A stretch of DNA of 64,000 nt from Kwoniella bestiolae CBS 10118 (Eukaryota > Basidiomycota > Tremellomycetes > Tremellales > Cryptococcaceae), in contig NC_089246.1 of NCBI RefSeq assembly GCF_000512585.2, positions 1,178,001-1,242,000 on the forward strand, written 5' to 3'. Below are positions 21,266 to 31,633 of the stretch, one piece after another. Positions within the stretch are counted from its first letter, which is position 1. Each line of letters starts with the position of its first letter. The position numbers and the translations under genes were made by a program. The notes beneath the pieces are model-generated. The model worked only from the letters and a program-made list of their open reading frames with translations. It was not told where the DNA came from and ran no database searches.

Positions 21266-24200
21266 ATGTCGACGGAATATCTCATGGGAGATGTTGGGAA
21301 TGTGTTGGAAGCGTTGTTAGGTACAGCCGATGGGCCAAGGCAAGAGTGAGTGGACCTGACCCATGGACACATCTCTGAGATATGCGCTGACGATACGGAC
21401 GATAGGGCCGAGAAACATCTACGAAAGCTTACCGTCGAGACTCCCGCTGAGATACTGCTGGTGCTCGCTCAGATAGGTGCACAAGGTGTAGGAGGGTTTC
21501 AACTGGACGTAAGCTTTATTCCTTACTTCCTGAATGAGAACAAGGAAGAAGGAATTCACTGATAATGTCTGCTGATTCAGCACCGACTGCTCGCTCTCAT
21601 TTTACTCAGACGACTAGCTTTCAAACCTATATCTGGACTATTCTTGAACTCGACTTCTCAACATGCTACTGCCCCCTTCGACGTGATCAGGGAGACAACA
21701 AGAGGAAGGATAGAGACTGTTTTGTGTGCTGGTTTGAAAGATGAGATGGATACTAGGATGAGGAAGGGTTTGGGGAAATGTGCAGCTGGATGGGTCCAGG
21801 AGAGCTCAGCAAGACATCGTAAGTCTCTGTTCTTCGCTTTTCCCTTCCCCTTCAAATCAAGGAGATCTCGAAAGCTGATTAGCGAATTCTGCGTAGGACC
21901 ACTACTCGCCCTGCCACCGGTATTACTGGAACTGACAACTTCCCCACACCCTTTCCATCGATTCACCCCTTTCCAGCTACTTGACATGACACCGACCTTA
22001 CTGGTCGACTCAGTGAGCGACCCCTTACCTGCTCCTCAGCTCGCTCAGATACTGCTGGCAGGTATGAACGACCCAAGTGTGGATGTCAGAGTGGAAGCTA
22101 TCAAGGCGGTCAGGAGTGTGTTGATGGAAGGTGTGACGGGGAAGGAAAGGGAGGAGATCGGTGCAGATCTGTTACATCAAGCTTTCAGAGTATGTTTGAC
22201 CTCCTCATTCTAGTTTCTTTCGTGAGCTCAATATGGATTTGCTGATTGAAAATGTTGGATAGTCATTGCCTCGACTACCGCCCGAACCACTCTCACACGC
22301 TCTCGTACCTTTAGTCGACCTAGCTTCGGTACATCCCAATCTCTATCTTCCCACTCTACACGACATACTCCCATATCTGCTTTCTTTGATCTCACCTCCA
22401 TCCGGATCAACAAATCATCAATTCTCGCCATATCCACCTTCAAATCTGCCAACAGAACAATGGGAAGAGATCGCTAATCCCGCTACGGAAATCTTGCTTT
22501 CCCTATGCGAACTACGACCGGGTCAACTGGGAGAATGGGAGAATGGAAAAGTACCGAGGGAGTTGGTGGGATTGTTGATTGGTAGACAGGTTGGGAGCTT
22601 TGATGAGGATTGTCAAGATTGGCTAGATACTACTAACGTGAGTTTCCATTGTCGTTATGATCCTGATAAGCTAAAGTTGATGACCTGACACCTTTCAGCT
22701 TGACGAGGAGGACGAAGATTATCCGGTATTTGCTGAAGAAGCTCTAGATAGATTGGCTAATGCTCTTGGTGAGTCCCATCTGTCACTCGTCCACAGCTTC
22801 AGAGAGACTGATAATGGAGTGTGTATGTAGGCGGCACCACAATCCTTCCAGCCCTGTCCAACCAAGTGGAATCACTCCTCACCCAGCAAGATTGGAGATG
22901 CCGTTATTGCGCTTTAGTCGCTATAGCCGCTGTCGCCGAAGGATGCTTGGAAGAACTGCAGCCACGTATACGTGATGTTTTGAGGTGAGTTGGCCATTTT
23001 AAGACTTGTATGGAAGACATCTAACCAACGATGATAGGATAATCTCACCTACTGCTAAAGATCCTCATGCGAGAGTTAGGTATGCTTTCTTACAATGCAT
23101 TGGACAGCTTTGCTCGGACTGCGAGGTAAGTCAGCTGGGCGGGAAGGATTGAGACCACCCCAGTCACAGCTGACAATTCGAGTAGGGAACGATGCAAAAG
23201 GAATATGCGGATGATGTACTTCAAGTATGCTTGGCCTTGCTAGAAGACCCTGTAACGAGGTGAGTTGAAATGTTACGTGACAGGTATTGCAAGACAACTG
23301 ATCATATTCGGGTTTGACAGGGTCCGAACACACTCTGCTGCATGTTTGACGAACTTCTTCCAAGATGTTGAGCTGGAATCCTTCGCTTCGTACCTTGATT
23401 CGCTTGTCAGATCATTGATGACCCAATTCCAAGCTGGTCCGCTGTTCCTCCAGGAACAAGTATTGGCGACTATGTGTGAGCACAGCTATGTGTCGGCTTG
23501 CTTCGCAAGAACTGGTAGCTGATAGTGGAACAGCAAATGTCGCGCTTGGAGCTCTTGAATCGTTTGCACCTTATTATCGTGAGTCTATGCGATTCTAGGT
23601 GCTAGAATAGCCGCGAATGCTCATTTCCTGGAAACTCTGATCAGGCGATGTGATGGATCTCAATGTACATACTCTTGCCACTGCTACTTCGGAGGCACAG
23701 CAGAAGTTGCAGGGGAGAGCGATGGAGTGTGCTACCTTGATAGGTGAGGATAGCGTTCTATGTTGTGTGATGAGATAAGGCTAATCGCAGAGCAATATTT
23801 ATAGGCTCAGCAGTTGGGAAGGCAGTGAGTACTTTGATAAATGCTGTAAGCCAAGGATGTCGCCGACAGGGAAATCTAGACATTCGCATCAGATGCTGTC
23901 AAGCTAGCTCAGTTGATGATCACGATACAAAACAACTTGCAATCTGATGATAAGCGATCGGCATACCTGATGGATGGTGAGAGCTGAAGTTTACCTGTGT
24001 TGATTGTGCTATTCGGCTGACCGCTTTATGACTATGACTGAATAGCTTGGACAAGTCTGTGTCAGACGCTAGGAGACGATTTCGAACCGTTCTTGCCTCA
24101 AGTGATACCGCCACTATTGGAAGCAGCATCGTACAAACCACCTAAAATGGATGTCTGTGAGTTCACTATTTTGCTATCTGACTCCATTTCAGAAATATAC

Positions 24201-25138
24201 TAAATGCTGGACATATCGCAGTACTATCAAGCTTTGAAGAGTCGACACCTGATTCGGAAGATGCTCTCGTCGCGTCCAACACATCAGAGATGGACGAGAA
24301 AGTCCAGGCGTTTGAGAATCTCACTTTGTATGCTTTCACCATGAGAGGGAAATTCCAGCCGTGGTTGATGAAGAGTATGGAGCTGAGTCTGGAGGGGCTG
24401 GTGGACAAGCACTCGGAGGGTGTGAGAGAGGTGAGTTATCGGGACACTATCGATATAAACGGTCGGATCAACTAATTTGACATGCCTCTTGGGATAAATA
24501 GGCTGCAGCATTGTAAGTTGGGTTTTATCAGCCCAAACAAAAGGGTTGAATAATTGACGATACCTCTCAAACAGCTTGGTACCTGGCTTACTGCAAGTAG
24601 CGAAAGATTCGAGAGTATGGAACGATAGTCCGAATAACCTTATCGAGGTATTTCAGCGAGTCATAAATGCAATGACCAAAGAGACTGATCCGTCATTCCT
24701 TGCCTTACTGTATGTCAAAGATCTTACCCTCCTACCATCAACTTTCCCCGCCTTGTCCTAGCGTAAGACATAATACTGAATTACTGGTGAAGGTACAAAT
24801 CATTCACAGACTCCCTACACGTCATATCCCTCTCCCTTCCACCCCAACTCTCCACCCTCCTCCTAAAAACTACCGAAGCGCACCTACGCGATCTCGAATC
24901 CCGAAGGATAGACCGAGAACTCCAATCGGAATATATGGACGAAGCTGATAGGGAGATATACATGGAAGAGCAGGAGGACGAAGATTCAGCGTTGGATCAG
25001 ATTGAGAATGCGCTGTTTATGGTTTTGCAGTTCAACGAGGATGGGGCAATGGAGGAGAAGGTGGAGGAGTTGAAGAGGTTGAAAGGGGAGGTTAGGAAGA
25101 GGGGCTTAGACGGAGGTGAGGGGGGAGAGGAGATATAA
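21266..25138 (+). CDS. Importin-5/Kap121 (Pse1)-type karyopherin, C-terminally short
   Basis: HEAT-repeat nuclear import receptor read through about 19 exons. It starts 'MSTEYLMGDVGNVLEALLG' and includes 'AEKHLRKLTVETPAE', then 'LLLALILLRRLAFK'. Hallmarks of the IPO5/Pse1 family follow: 'LDEEDEDYPVFAEEALDRL', 'DWRCRYCALVAIAAVAEGC', 'KDPHARVRYAFLQCIGQL', 'RAMECATLIGSAVGK' and 'YLMDAWTSLCQTLGDDFEPFL'. The last exon (from about 24795) carries the acidic loop 'EYMDEADREIYMEEQEDEDSALDQ', equivalent to the acidic region in the middle-to-late part of IPO5. The frame then ends within about 40 codons at 'GGEGGEEI'. I estimate 900-950 residues; family members are usually about 1,100, so roughly the last 200 residues of HEAT repeats are missing. 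I saw no continuation downstream. It may be a shortened paralogue or a gene broken by rearrangement beside the unusual cluster at 25.4-33.5 kb. Confidence 0.85.
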
Positions 25139-25458
25139 ATGTAGGTGTGTGGGGAAGGTGGACCATAGATGTCTTGCAATGTATATTGTAATATGATATT
25201 GGGTGTGTCTACCAGTCCTCCTCTCTAATCGGCGTGCGATGACAAAAGGGCTCACACAAGCTTCATACCGGAGTGAAAATTAGACTACTAGGTCAGAGAG
25301 GGAAAGCAAAAAAATAATCAGGGGAAAAGCATACCATGGTTACATGAACAGAACAACTTTGAATCACTTCGCCCACAATTCCAAGAAACCTTTGGTGGAT
25401 TCCGCCTCAATCCAACAGGTTCGAAGGTGTATGCTTCGCTTCCCCGCCTGACGAGTAA
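25139..25458. other. Spacer between karyopherin gene and the paralogue cluster
   Basis: The two 3' ends face each other across about 320 bases. I looked for a missing karyopherin C-terminus here in all frames and saw none. Confidence 0.5.
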
Positions 25459-26427
25459 TTAATGGAGATGGGACCTCGTCGGCATTTCCTCCACGTCGAT
25501 CAATGGTTCATTGCGACCATCAGCAGTGTGGAGCCGCATCGACGTTTCTGTGAGATTAGCGGGTGCTTCTTTGTGAGCTGAGAGGCAATCTTCAGGTGTT
25601 CGGTCTGAGTACCTCGATAGTTCCTCAGAGGACCTGGTGTATCTTACGTCCTCGAACATCGGCAAGCTCAAGAGGGCTTCCGAGACAGTAATGACCTTGC
25701 ATCCCTTATAAGCTTTCGATTGCAAGAGCTTGGTTGCGTCAGAAGCACTTGGCCACTCTTGAGTACGTTTCATGTCTAAGTATCTTGAGCCAAGACTGTG
25801 AAGCTGTCTATCCGCTTCCACCCTCAGGGGGCCGTCTTCCACCCTGTTCAACATCTTACAGCCAGTGATGACGGTGTCCTTCTTCTTCCAGAAATTGAGC
25901 CACCCCGTTGTAGCGTCTTCTGAGATAGAGTTGGGATCTTTGACGCTCAATGCCAGAAATCCACGAATACCCCGTCCCGATAGCTTGGTTGCCTTTGCTA
26001 CCTTTCTCCAGCTCTCTGGAATACCTTTTTCGTTCAGGGCGATAGCTCGGAAGTCTGCTGTGGCGTCAGAAGGGACCTGGTCCAATTCAGATTGGACCGT
26101 CTCAATCAGTTGGTCCTCTGACATCGTCCTTAACGTAGCGAGCTTTTCCTTGTTGTCAGTCAGACTGGCCAATGTCTTGCGACATTCTTGATGGTACTTT
26201 AGGAAGGAGTCCTTCTGGTCGTCAGTGATAGATGGACCTAGCCAGTACATGCTGCCTGTGTATATTTTCTTATCTTCACCCTTTCGAATGCACGCAATGA
26301 CCGTCGGTGAAGTATATTTAGTGGCGGATCTCTGAGTAGTGAGGATGGCGGAAGGCTGTGCTGCGTTGGACATGCTGGGAGGTTCTGAATGTGTTGTAGA
26401 GTTGTTATGGTTGAGTGTGGAGCCCAT
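25459..26427 (-). CDS. Novel tandem family, member 1 (intact)
   Basis: Single-exon gene of 322 codons, with no family I recognise. The ATG at 26427 is used; an internal ATG at 26373 (MSNAAQPSAILTTQ) is an alternative start. After a Ser/Thr-rich leader come 'SPTVIACIRKGEDKKIYTG' and 'SFLKYHQECRKTLASL', then an amphipathic helix 'TMSEDQLIETVQSELDQV'. Next are 'GFLALSVKDPNS', the aromatic motif 'GWLNFWKKKD', 'VITGCKML', a basic helix 'RQLHSLGSRYLDMKR', and 'KGCKVITVSEALLSLPMFEDVRY'. The C-terminal 50 residues are polar. There is no signal peptide, membrane span or Cys-rich domain. Member 2 aligns along its whole length; members 3-5 share the same order of motifs with lower identity. Soluble intracellular protein is inferred; function unknown. 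Confidence 0.75.
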   Translation of the reverse strand: MGSTLNHNNSTTHSEPPSMSNAAQPSAILTTQRSATKYTSPTVIACIRKGEDKKIYTGSMYWLGPSITDDQKDSFLKYHQECRKTLASLTDNKEKLATLRTMSEDQLIETVQSELDQVPSDATADFRAIALNEKGIPESWRKVAKATKLSGRGIRGFLALSVKDPNSISEDATTGWLNFWKKKDTVITGCKMLNRVEDGPLRVEADRQLHSLGSRYLDMKRTQEWPSASDATKLLQSKAYKGCKVITVSEALLSLPMFEDVRYTRSSEELSRYSDRTPEDCLSAHKEAPANLTETSMRLHTADGRNEPLIDVEEMPTRSHLH

Positions 26428-26959
26428 CTCCCCAATGGAACACTTCGAAGAAGGTGTTGGGTATGCAGGGGCTACTACTGCGCAAATAAAAAGTTGAAAC
26501 TTGAAAATTTGGAATATCCATTGCCAAATGAATAGTCCTGAAAAATTGTGTCAACCAGTGAATCGATACAGTTATCATGGAGTTGGCTCCCTTCAAGACT
26601 CCTAGTAGGCTATCTGCCTTCGAATGAGATGAAAAGCTGTGAAGCGAGCAGTCGACTTCTCCGTATCCTCGTTGTGTTCCACTACTTTTGTGTGCCAAGT
26701 TTTGGATAAATCCTTTGTCTTCCTGAACAGGGCGGACAGATTAGAGCAAAATGCGGGTCCAATGATCTCGCGGACGCAATTCTGCTGACCTTGACGCCGA
26801 TCATCTCGAAGTAATGCGGAAAACATGCATATTGACGAAACTTATCCAATACAAACGAGTGAACCAATTCTTCAGCACAGGACGATTGCGAAGATAATTA
26901 TGATCAAGTGGGCCGATGCTGTCCTTACTTTCGGAATACTATGGACATCGCTTCAGGCT
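26428..26959. other. Spacer within the tandem family cluster
   Basis: About 530 bases between members 1 and 2, so it should hold the promoter of member 1. Short minus frames (for example 26602-26826) show no similarity to the family and I do not call them. Confidence 0.5.
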
Positions 26960-27887
26960 TCAGTCCAACAAATTGGCAGGCATGGGGATTGAAGCACAGT
27001 TAATGGGTTGTGATGCTTCACCCTCAAGGGAGATGAGATCTTCTTCATCCCCTGGGATGTTTGGCACGGCGTCCGTATAGTATTTGGGAATTTTGGTGTA
27101 TCTTACCGCCTCAAAGATGGGCAGCGCCATGAACGCCTCTGATACTGTTATCACTCCGCAGCCCTTATGTTCAGGTGTTTGGGAAAGTTCAATGGCGGCT
27201 GACTCGGTCGGCCAATGGTCTGGGCCGCTCTTCAAGTCCATATAATCTGAGCCAAAGCGCTGAAGTCTTTCATCGGCATCATCCCGCTCGGGACCGGGGG
27301 TTTTCCAATTGCAGATCATGCAACCTGTGATGACCGGATCATCCCTCTTGAAGAGTTTTGACCAAGAACTCTGAGTTACCCTAGAGGGATCTTGAGCGCT
27401 CAGAAGGAGATGTCCACAAGTGTCCTCTGCCTCTGCCTTCTGGAGCTTGCCGGCCCACTTTGCAGCTGGGTTTTAGATCCGTTCCGTCTACAGCAAACAC
27501 TCGGGACCCGACGGGTTCAGGAGTAATTTTATCCAGTTCATCTTGGAATGTCGCGACAATACTGGGCATTGACATTGTTTGTAGGGCTTTTGACATTTGG
27601 GGATCTTTGGCCAACATCGCCGACTTCTTGACGCAGGTATCCGCGTATTTGAGAAATGACGGTTCATTTTCGGAGGTGACATAGGGGCCGAGCGTCCATT
27701 TCGCATGGGTAGATACAACACCGCCAGAGCCCCTTTCGATGGTTATGAACAGGGTAGGTGAGAGAATTGACGAATAGGATCCTCCCGTCGACTGAGCGGA
27801 GGGGTGCAGATCGGTTCCAACAGAAGGCTTGCGCTTTGGGGCGAGCAGAATGGCTGGGTCGGATCCTCGAGGGGTATTCGAGTAGTG
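26960..27887 (-). pseudogene. Novel tandem family, member 2 (frameshifted, start lost)
   Basis: Closest relative of member 1. Matching blocks are 'SPTLFITIERGSGG', 'PSFLKYADTCVKKSAMLA', 'TMSMPSIVATFQDELDK', 'HLLLSAQDPSRVTQSSW', 'PVITGCMI' and 'KGCGVITVSEAFMALPIFEAVRYTKI'. Similarity runs in one frame from about 27880 to about 27490 and in another from about 27485 to the stop at 26960. The switch falls at the run AAAACCC near 27484-27490, and removing one base joins the two frames. Upstream, the frame is closed by TAA at 27888-27890 with no ATG before the similarity begins, at the point matching residue 25-30 of member 1. Two independent defects argue for a pseudogene. A sequencing error at the run could explain one of them but not the missing start. 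Confidence 0.7.
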
Positions 27888-27890
27888 TTA

Positions 27891-28618
27891 GATGTTGATT
27901 ATGTGATGATTCAAAGCTTAATATTAGCGATTATAGGGTTGAAACTGGTGGGAAATGCTGGGTAAATCCACTTCCGGGGGAAAACAAGAGACTGTGGGAA
28001 AACACCTTCGAGACAGAAACGTGAAGTCCAAGAAATGGAAGCCTCTTGCGAGAAGACCTTGCTCAGAATAGAGGTCATGCGGTATCCTTTGACCTCAAGA
28101 AATGTAAAAGGTTGGAGTCCCTTCTTGGGGCCTTGTGACCCCGCCGCATTGCATCACTGATCCCACATGGAACCGTTGTGTACCTGAAGTTGTTTGACTA
28201 GTCGCGGTACAAAGGGCTTCGATGAGTCGTGGAGGCTATCATGCAATCGTCTTGCTTTGGGATATCAGATGAGAGATTGCGACGAGGGCGGATAACGCCC
28301 TAGTTCAGTCAGCTGACTTGACTGTCTCCTAACGTCCCACGTCCAGCAGAGTTATATACAAAATTGATGCAGAGATAGGCCTCCCTTCTCTTACCAAAAA
28401 AGTGGAGAGTATCAATAAGCATGAGTTACATTGAATCTGTACTACGAGTTCAGAAGATGGGCGTGATCAACAGGTATCTTGAGTTGGAAAGGTACAAGTT
28501 GAGGCTCTTACATACATGATGAAACCGATTTCGATCGCTTCAAAATGTCTGCAAGGGCCAGAAATTAGTGATTGTGTACATGCTCGATGACACATCTCGT
28601 ACCAATATATGTAGGAAG
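27891..28618. other. Spacer within the tandem family cluster
   Basis: About 730 bases between members 2 and 3. No gene, repeat or family remnant was recognised. Confidence 0.5.
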
Positions 28619-30057
28619 CTATATTAGACTACAATCATGTGAATTTAATCTCTGTATAGTGGGCTCCAGAGGCTCGAAGTTGACAGTCTCAGTGATTGCT
28701 TGGTCCATGGGATTGATGGCTTCGATCGACCCCTCTTGCGATATATTGCATGTCCCTGATATCGATGAGCTCTGCGGTCCAGTAGATTCATGAGAGGTAT
28801 CCAGATATTCAAGAAAATCAAGCATCTTTGCTGTTTCCCTGGAAAGCTCAAAGATCCCCAGGTTATAACCGTTTTCCTCAGCCAACGTGGCGGTCATGGC
28901 GAGGTCAGAATACCGCTTGTCGTTGGCGAATTTTGATTGATGTTTCTTCTGAAACTCTCGAAGTCGGTCGGGATTATAGGAGTCAGAAGGGCTGTAGACG
29001 TTCCGACAAATCGCGCTTCCATCTGGAACCCTTACGAATTTCGTCTTGATATTTGTCTCGTCATTAATGCCCCAAAGATCTTGCCAGAATCCTCGGTTCG
29101 ATTTGGAGAAATCCGCTACAGGTACCTTTTGATGAATCAGACAGAAGCAACCATCTGTACCTTGCTTGGACTCCGCATATTCCTCCATGCGGGTGAGATT
29201 CGATTCCAATTCGTCATATTGGTCCGGACGCAGGATCATAGCCTGGCAGTTGCTCTCTGTGACGTGTCCTGATTGATCCGCTTTGGAATAATCCTTTGTA
29301 GACTTATCAACAACATCTTGTAGTCCTTGGATGAAATCCTTCTCCGAAAATCCCATGGCAGCTTTGGCAGAGATCCTATCCAGATGCACACCCACATCGT
29401 TGTAACATTTATGTGACCATACCTCCATATTGTATGGTACGAAAAGTTTGGCACGATTTCCATTTTTGCCACCATAGAGAGTCATCTTTGTACCGAGATT
29501 TTCTGCTATGCCTCATATGCAAGAAATTGGTATTTTCAGCTGTGACTGAGCAGTGGGACCTGTACAACAACACTATCAATGTTTAGAGCCTCAGATCGTG
29601 CATGCACGGAATCAATGGCGGGATACATTGCGACCAAGCAGTGCCACTCGAATTTGGTGCATCAAACTCAGTTCATTCCGGTTGTTAACATGAGGCGATG
29701 TGATTTGCGCCTGTTGGCATCGCTACAAGTGCTTCCAAATGAGCGAGACACCTAATGCTGGAGCTCTCAGCTGTCCTCTACCGATTCATGCAGATTTCAT
29801 GCATATTCCATTGTATGGGCATTTTATAATACCTCTGACAAAAGAGGCAGCTATGGTGGCAAAACGGAAATCTTGCCAAACTTTTCGTACCATACAATAC
29901 TGTCGGTTGCTGCCCTATCCTTGCGGGAAGCCTCGGTTGGGTACAAATACTTCTTTCGTTTGTATCCGGTTTGGTCCCGGATGACTGTCAAAATGCATGT
30001 GGAATGATCAAGGCCCATTTTGCGACCCGAGCGAGTAGCCGGGTTCGAAAGTGACAT
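28619..30057 (-). CDS. Novel tandem family, member 3, split by an inverted-repeat element
   Basis: The N-terminal part (30057 to 29898) begins 'MSLSNPATRSGRKMG' and has the strand-like 'CILTVIRDQTGYKRKKYLY', equivalent to 'TILLSASYINDSEG' of member 4. The C-terminal part (29427 to 28619) contains 'MEVWSHKCYNDVGVHLD', 'CFCLIHQKVPVADFSK', the aromatic motif 'GFWQDLWG', 'GSAICRNVYSP', 'YNPDRLREFQKKHQSKF' and 'LGIFELSRETAKMLDFLE'. Between them sits a 468-bp TA-flanked element. Taking out the element and one TA joins the parts as GAC-AGT-ATG-GAG and gives 969 bases, exactly 322 codons plus stop, the same length as member 1. A GT...AG pair (GTATGG at about 29896, 'atggag' at about 29425) could also splice nearly all of the element out in frame, so the gene might still be expressed. 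No function is recognised. Confidence 0.75.
29428..29899. mobile_element. MITE-like element with ~48-bp terminal inverted repeats and TA duplication
   Basis: The left arm 29428-29477 and right arm 29851-29899 are inverted copies differing by two mismatches and a one-base indel over about 50 bases. The shared core is TTGTATGGTACGAAAAGTTT (first 20 bases of the arm). The similarity stops at the TA on each side (29428-29429 and 29898-29899). The element proper is 29430-29897, 468 bp. Its interior shows no open frame of note, so it would be non-autonomous. TA duplication and inverted ends are the pattern of Tc1/mariner-type MITEs. The insertion is inside the coding frame of family member 3. Confidence 0.8.
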
Positions 30058-30787
30058 GGCTGAAATTATAAGATGGGGAGCCGGGCTATGCTACTGTATA
30101 TGGCTTAGTGGCAAAATGCTGTTATAGTTGGATGTTGGGGGAGGGTCAATACGATTAGAACGTATTTAGATTTGGTCGAGAGAGGTTTTTTGGCGGCTGA
30201 CTCTGAAAAACTTTGTGAGGGGAAGTTTTGGCTTAGATCCACGCTTTCATGGTCATCCTCTGAATGCACTGAGACACGAAGGCTGACTCATTCGCTCTCA
30301 AGCTTCAAGAAAAACTACTTCCATTGTTTCGCATTTCTATCTTCCTCGCTTCGCATCCTTGGGGCCAAGTCTTCTAGGTTTCAAAAAAAGAGATAAAAAA
30401 ATGCGGTAAAGCAAAATAATGCGGTGACCTCTCTCTCTGCCAAGCCTCGAGAGCAGTGTAGCACAGCAAATGGGGTATCGAATCATTCGAGTCAGTGGCA
30501 AGTCACCATATATACATCGCGTCATGTCATTTTGGCGAAGAGAAGTAAAGTTTCAAAATCTGTGTTTAGGCGACAAAAGAAAAGGAAAACCTTATCGAAG
30601 TGTTCCGCAAGGTCATCTTTGCCAAAGAACACACGGAAAGCGGAGCATGTTCATTTGTCCGGTTCGATTGAGGCGTAAGGTCCAGCTTCTACTCCAACGG
30701 CGAGCGAGAGGGCTGGAGTACATTTTCATCGACAAAATCCTCATTCTCAGCGTCCATAAGTGTAAGGGAACCAATTGATGAGCCTGC
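30058..30787. other. Spacer within the tandem family cluster
   Basis: About 730 bases between members 3 and 4; presumably the promoter of member 3. Only short frames occur, with no family similarity or inverted repeat noticed. Confidence 0.5.
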
Positions 30788-31633
30788 TCAGGGCTGTTCG
30801 ACACTTCCTGCGTGGGTCGCTGCTTGACTATCTGTCGAAACTTCGGGATCATTCGGATCGTCGAGGAAACATAATTTATCTGCTGTCTCTGGCGACAGCG
30901 TAAACACTCCTATTCTGAAATCATGTTCTTCAGCCAACTCCGAAATCTCTTTCTCATTGGGGCAGACCGTTGAGTTACCGAAAGTCTCGAGGTATTTTTT
31001 GTGAAATTCTTTGAGACGAGGTGGGTTATATGTACTCCTAGGCTCAAATATATTGGGACAGATAGCACTTCCAATATATATTGGCTTGGTGCACGTCGAC
31101 TTTGATTCTTGAGAGCCACGGGACCAGAAACTCCAACCTCCCTTACTTTGCTTGGAGGAGTCGATCACAGGTACATTTATTTGAATCGGGACGTAATAAC
31201 CGTCAATTTTTCGCGAATTCTCTTGGTCTTGTTTCATCGGTTGATGCACCGAGCTCCACTCATCGTATACCTTCGGAGTCATAACGAGCGCTGGATAGCT
31301 GCATTGACGCCCGTGAGTCTCAGAAGTCACTCTGGCACGGCCGGCTGCTGCTTCTATGTATTGATCGATTTCGTCCTGGGCAGGTTCCCTGGAGAGGTTC
31401 AGAGCAAACTTTGCCAAGTCAACTCCCATATGATTGCGGCACTCTTGTCCAAATGCCCGAAGACTGGCGAATTCTTCGCTTTGCCAGTTTAGATCGCATC
31501 CATAGATGAAGACGTGTGGCCTGAATCGTCTGCCTTCCGAATCATTGATGTAGCTAGCTGACAGTAATATTGTGGGCTGATCGCGGAGGTCTTGGAAAGT
31601 CAATTCAAAACTTGGGTTAGGGCCTGACATCAT
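30788..31633 (-). CDS. Novel tandem family, member 4 (intact)
   Basis: Single-exon gene of 281 codons from the double ATG at 31633/31630. The motif order is 'PTILLSASYINDSEGRRF', 'FASLRAFGQECRNHMGVDL', a helix 'EPAQDEIDQYIEAAAGRA', 'YPALVMTPKVYDEWSS' and 'YYVPIQINVPVIDSSK'. It continues with the aromatic 'GGWSFWSRGS', 'GSAICPNIFEPRSTYNPP', 'RLKEFHKKYLETF', and 'RIGVFTLSPETADKLCFLD'. It is closest to member 3 (shared 'GSAIC-x-N', 'YNPxRLxEFxKK', 'LSxETAxxLxFL'). There is no signal peptide or membrane span, and I know no family with this pattern. It looks like the best-preserved representative of the second subgroup. Confidence 0.75.
   Translation of the reverse strand: MMSGPNPSFELTFQDLRDQPTILLSASYINDSEGRRFRPHVFIYGCDLNWQSEEFASLRAFGQECRNHMGVDLAKFALNLSREPAQDEIDQYIEAAAGRARVTSETHGRQCSYPALVMTPKVYDEWSSVHQPMKQDQENSRKIDGYYVPIQINVPVIDSSKQSKGGWSFWSRGSQESKSTCTKPIYIGSAICPNIFEPRSTYNPPRLKEFHKKYLETFGNSTVCPNEKEISELAEEHDFRIGVFTLSPETADKLCFLDDPNDPEVSTDSQAATHAGSVEQP

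Noticed and set aside
29700..29984. Plus-strand frame of 94 codons through the right arm of the inverted-repeat element
   Set aside because: It crosses from the element interior into antisense of member 3's N-terminus, so it is a by-product of the insertion and not a gene.
30030..30055. tRNA T-loop-like 'GGGTTCGAAA'
   Set aside because: No acceptor stem, D-arm or anticodon arm can be folded around it; it is coding sequence of family member 3.
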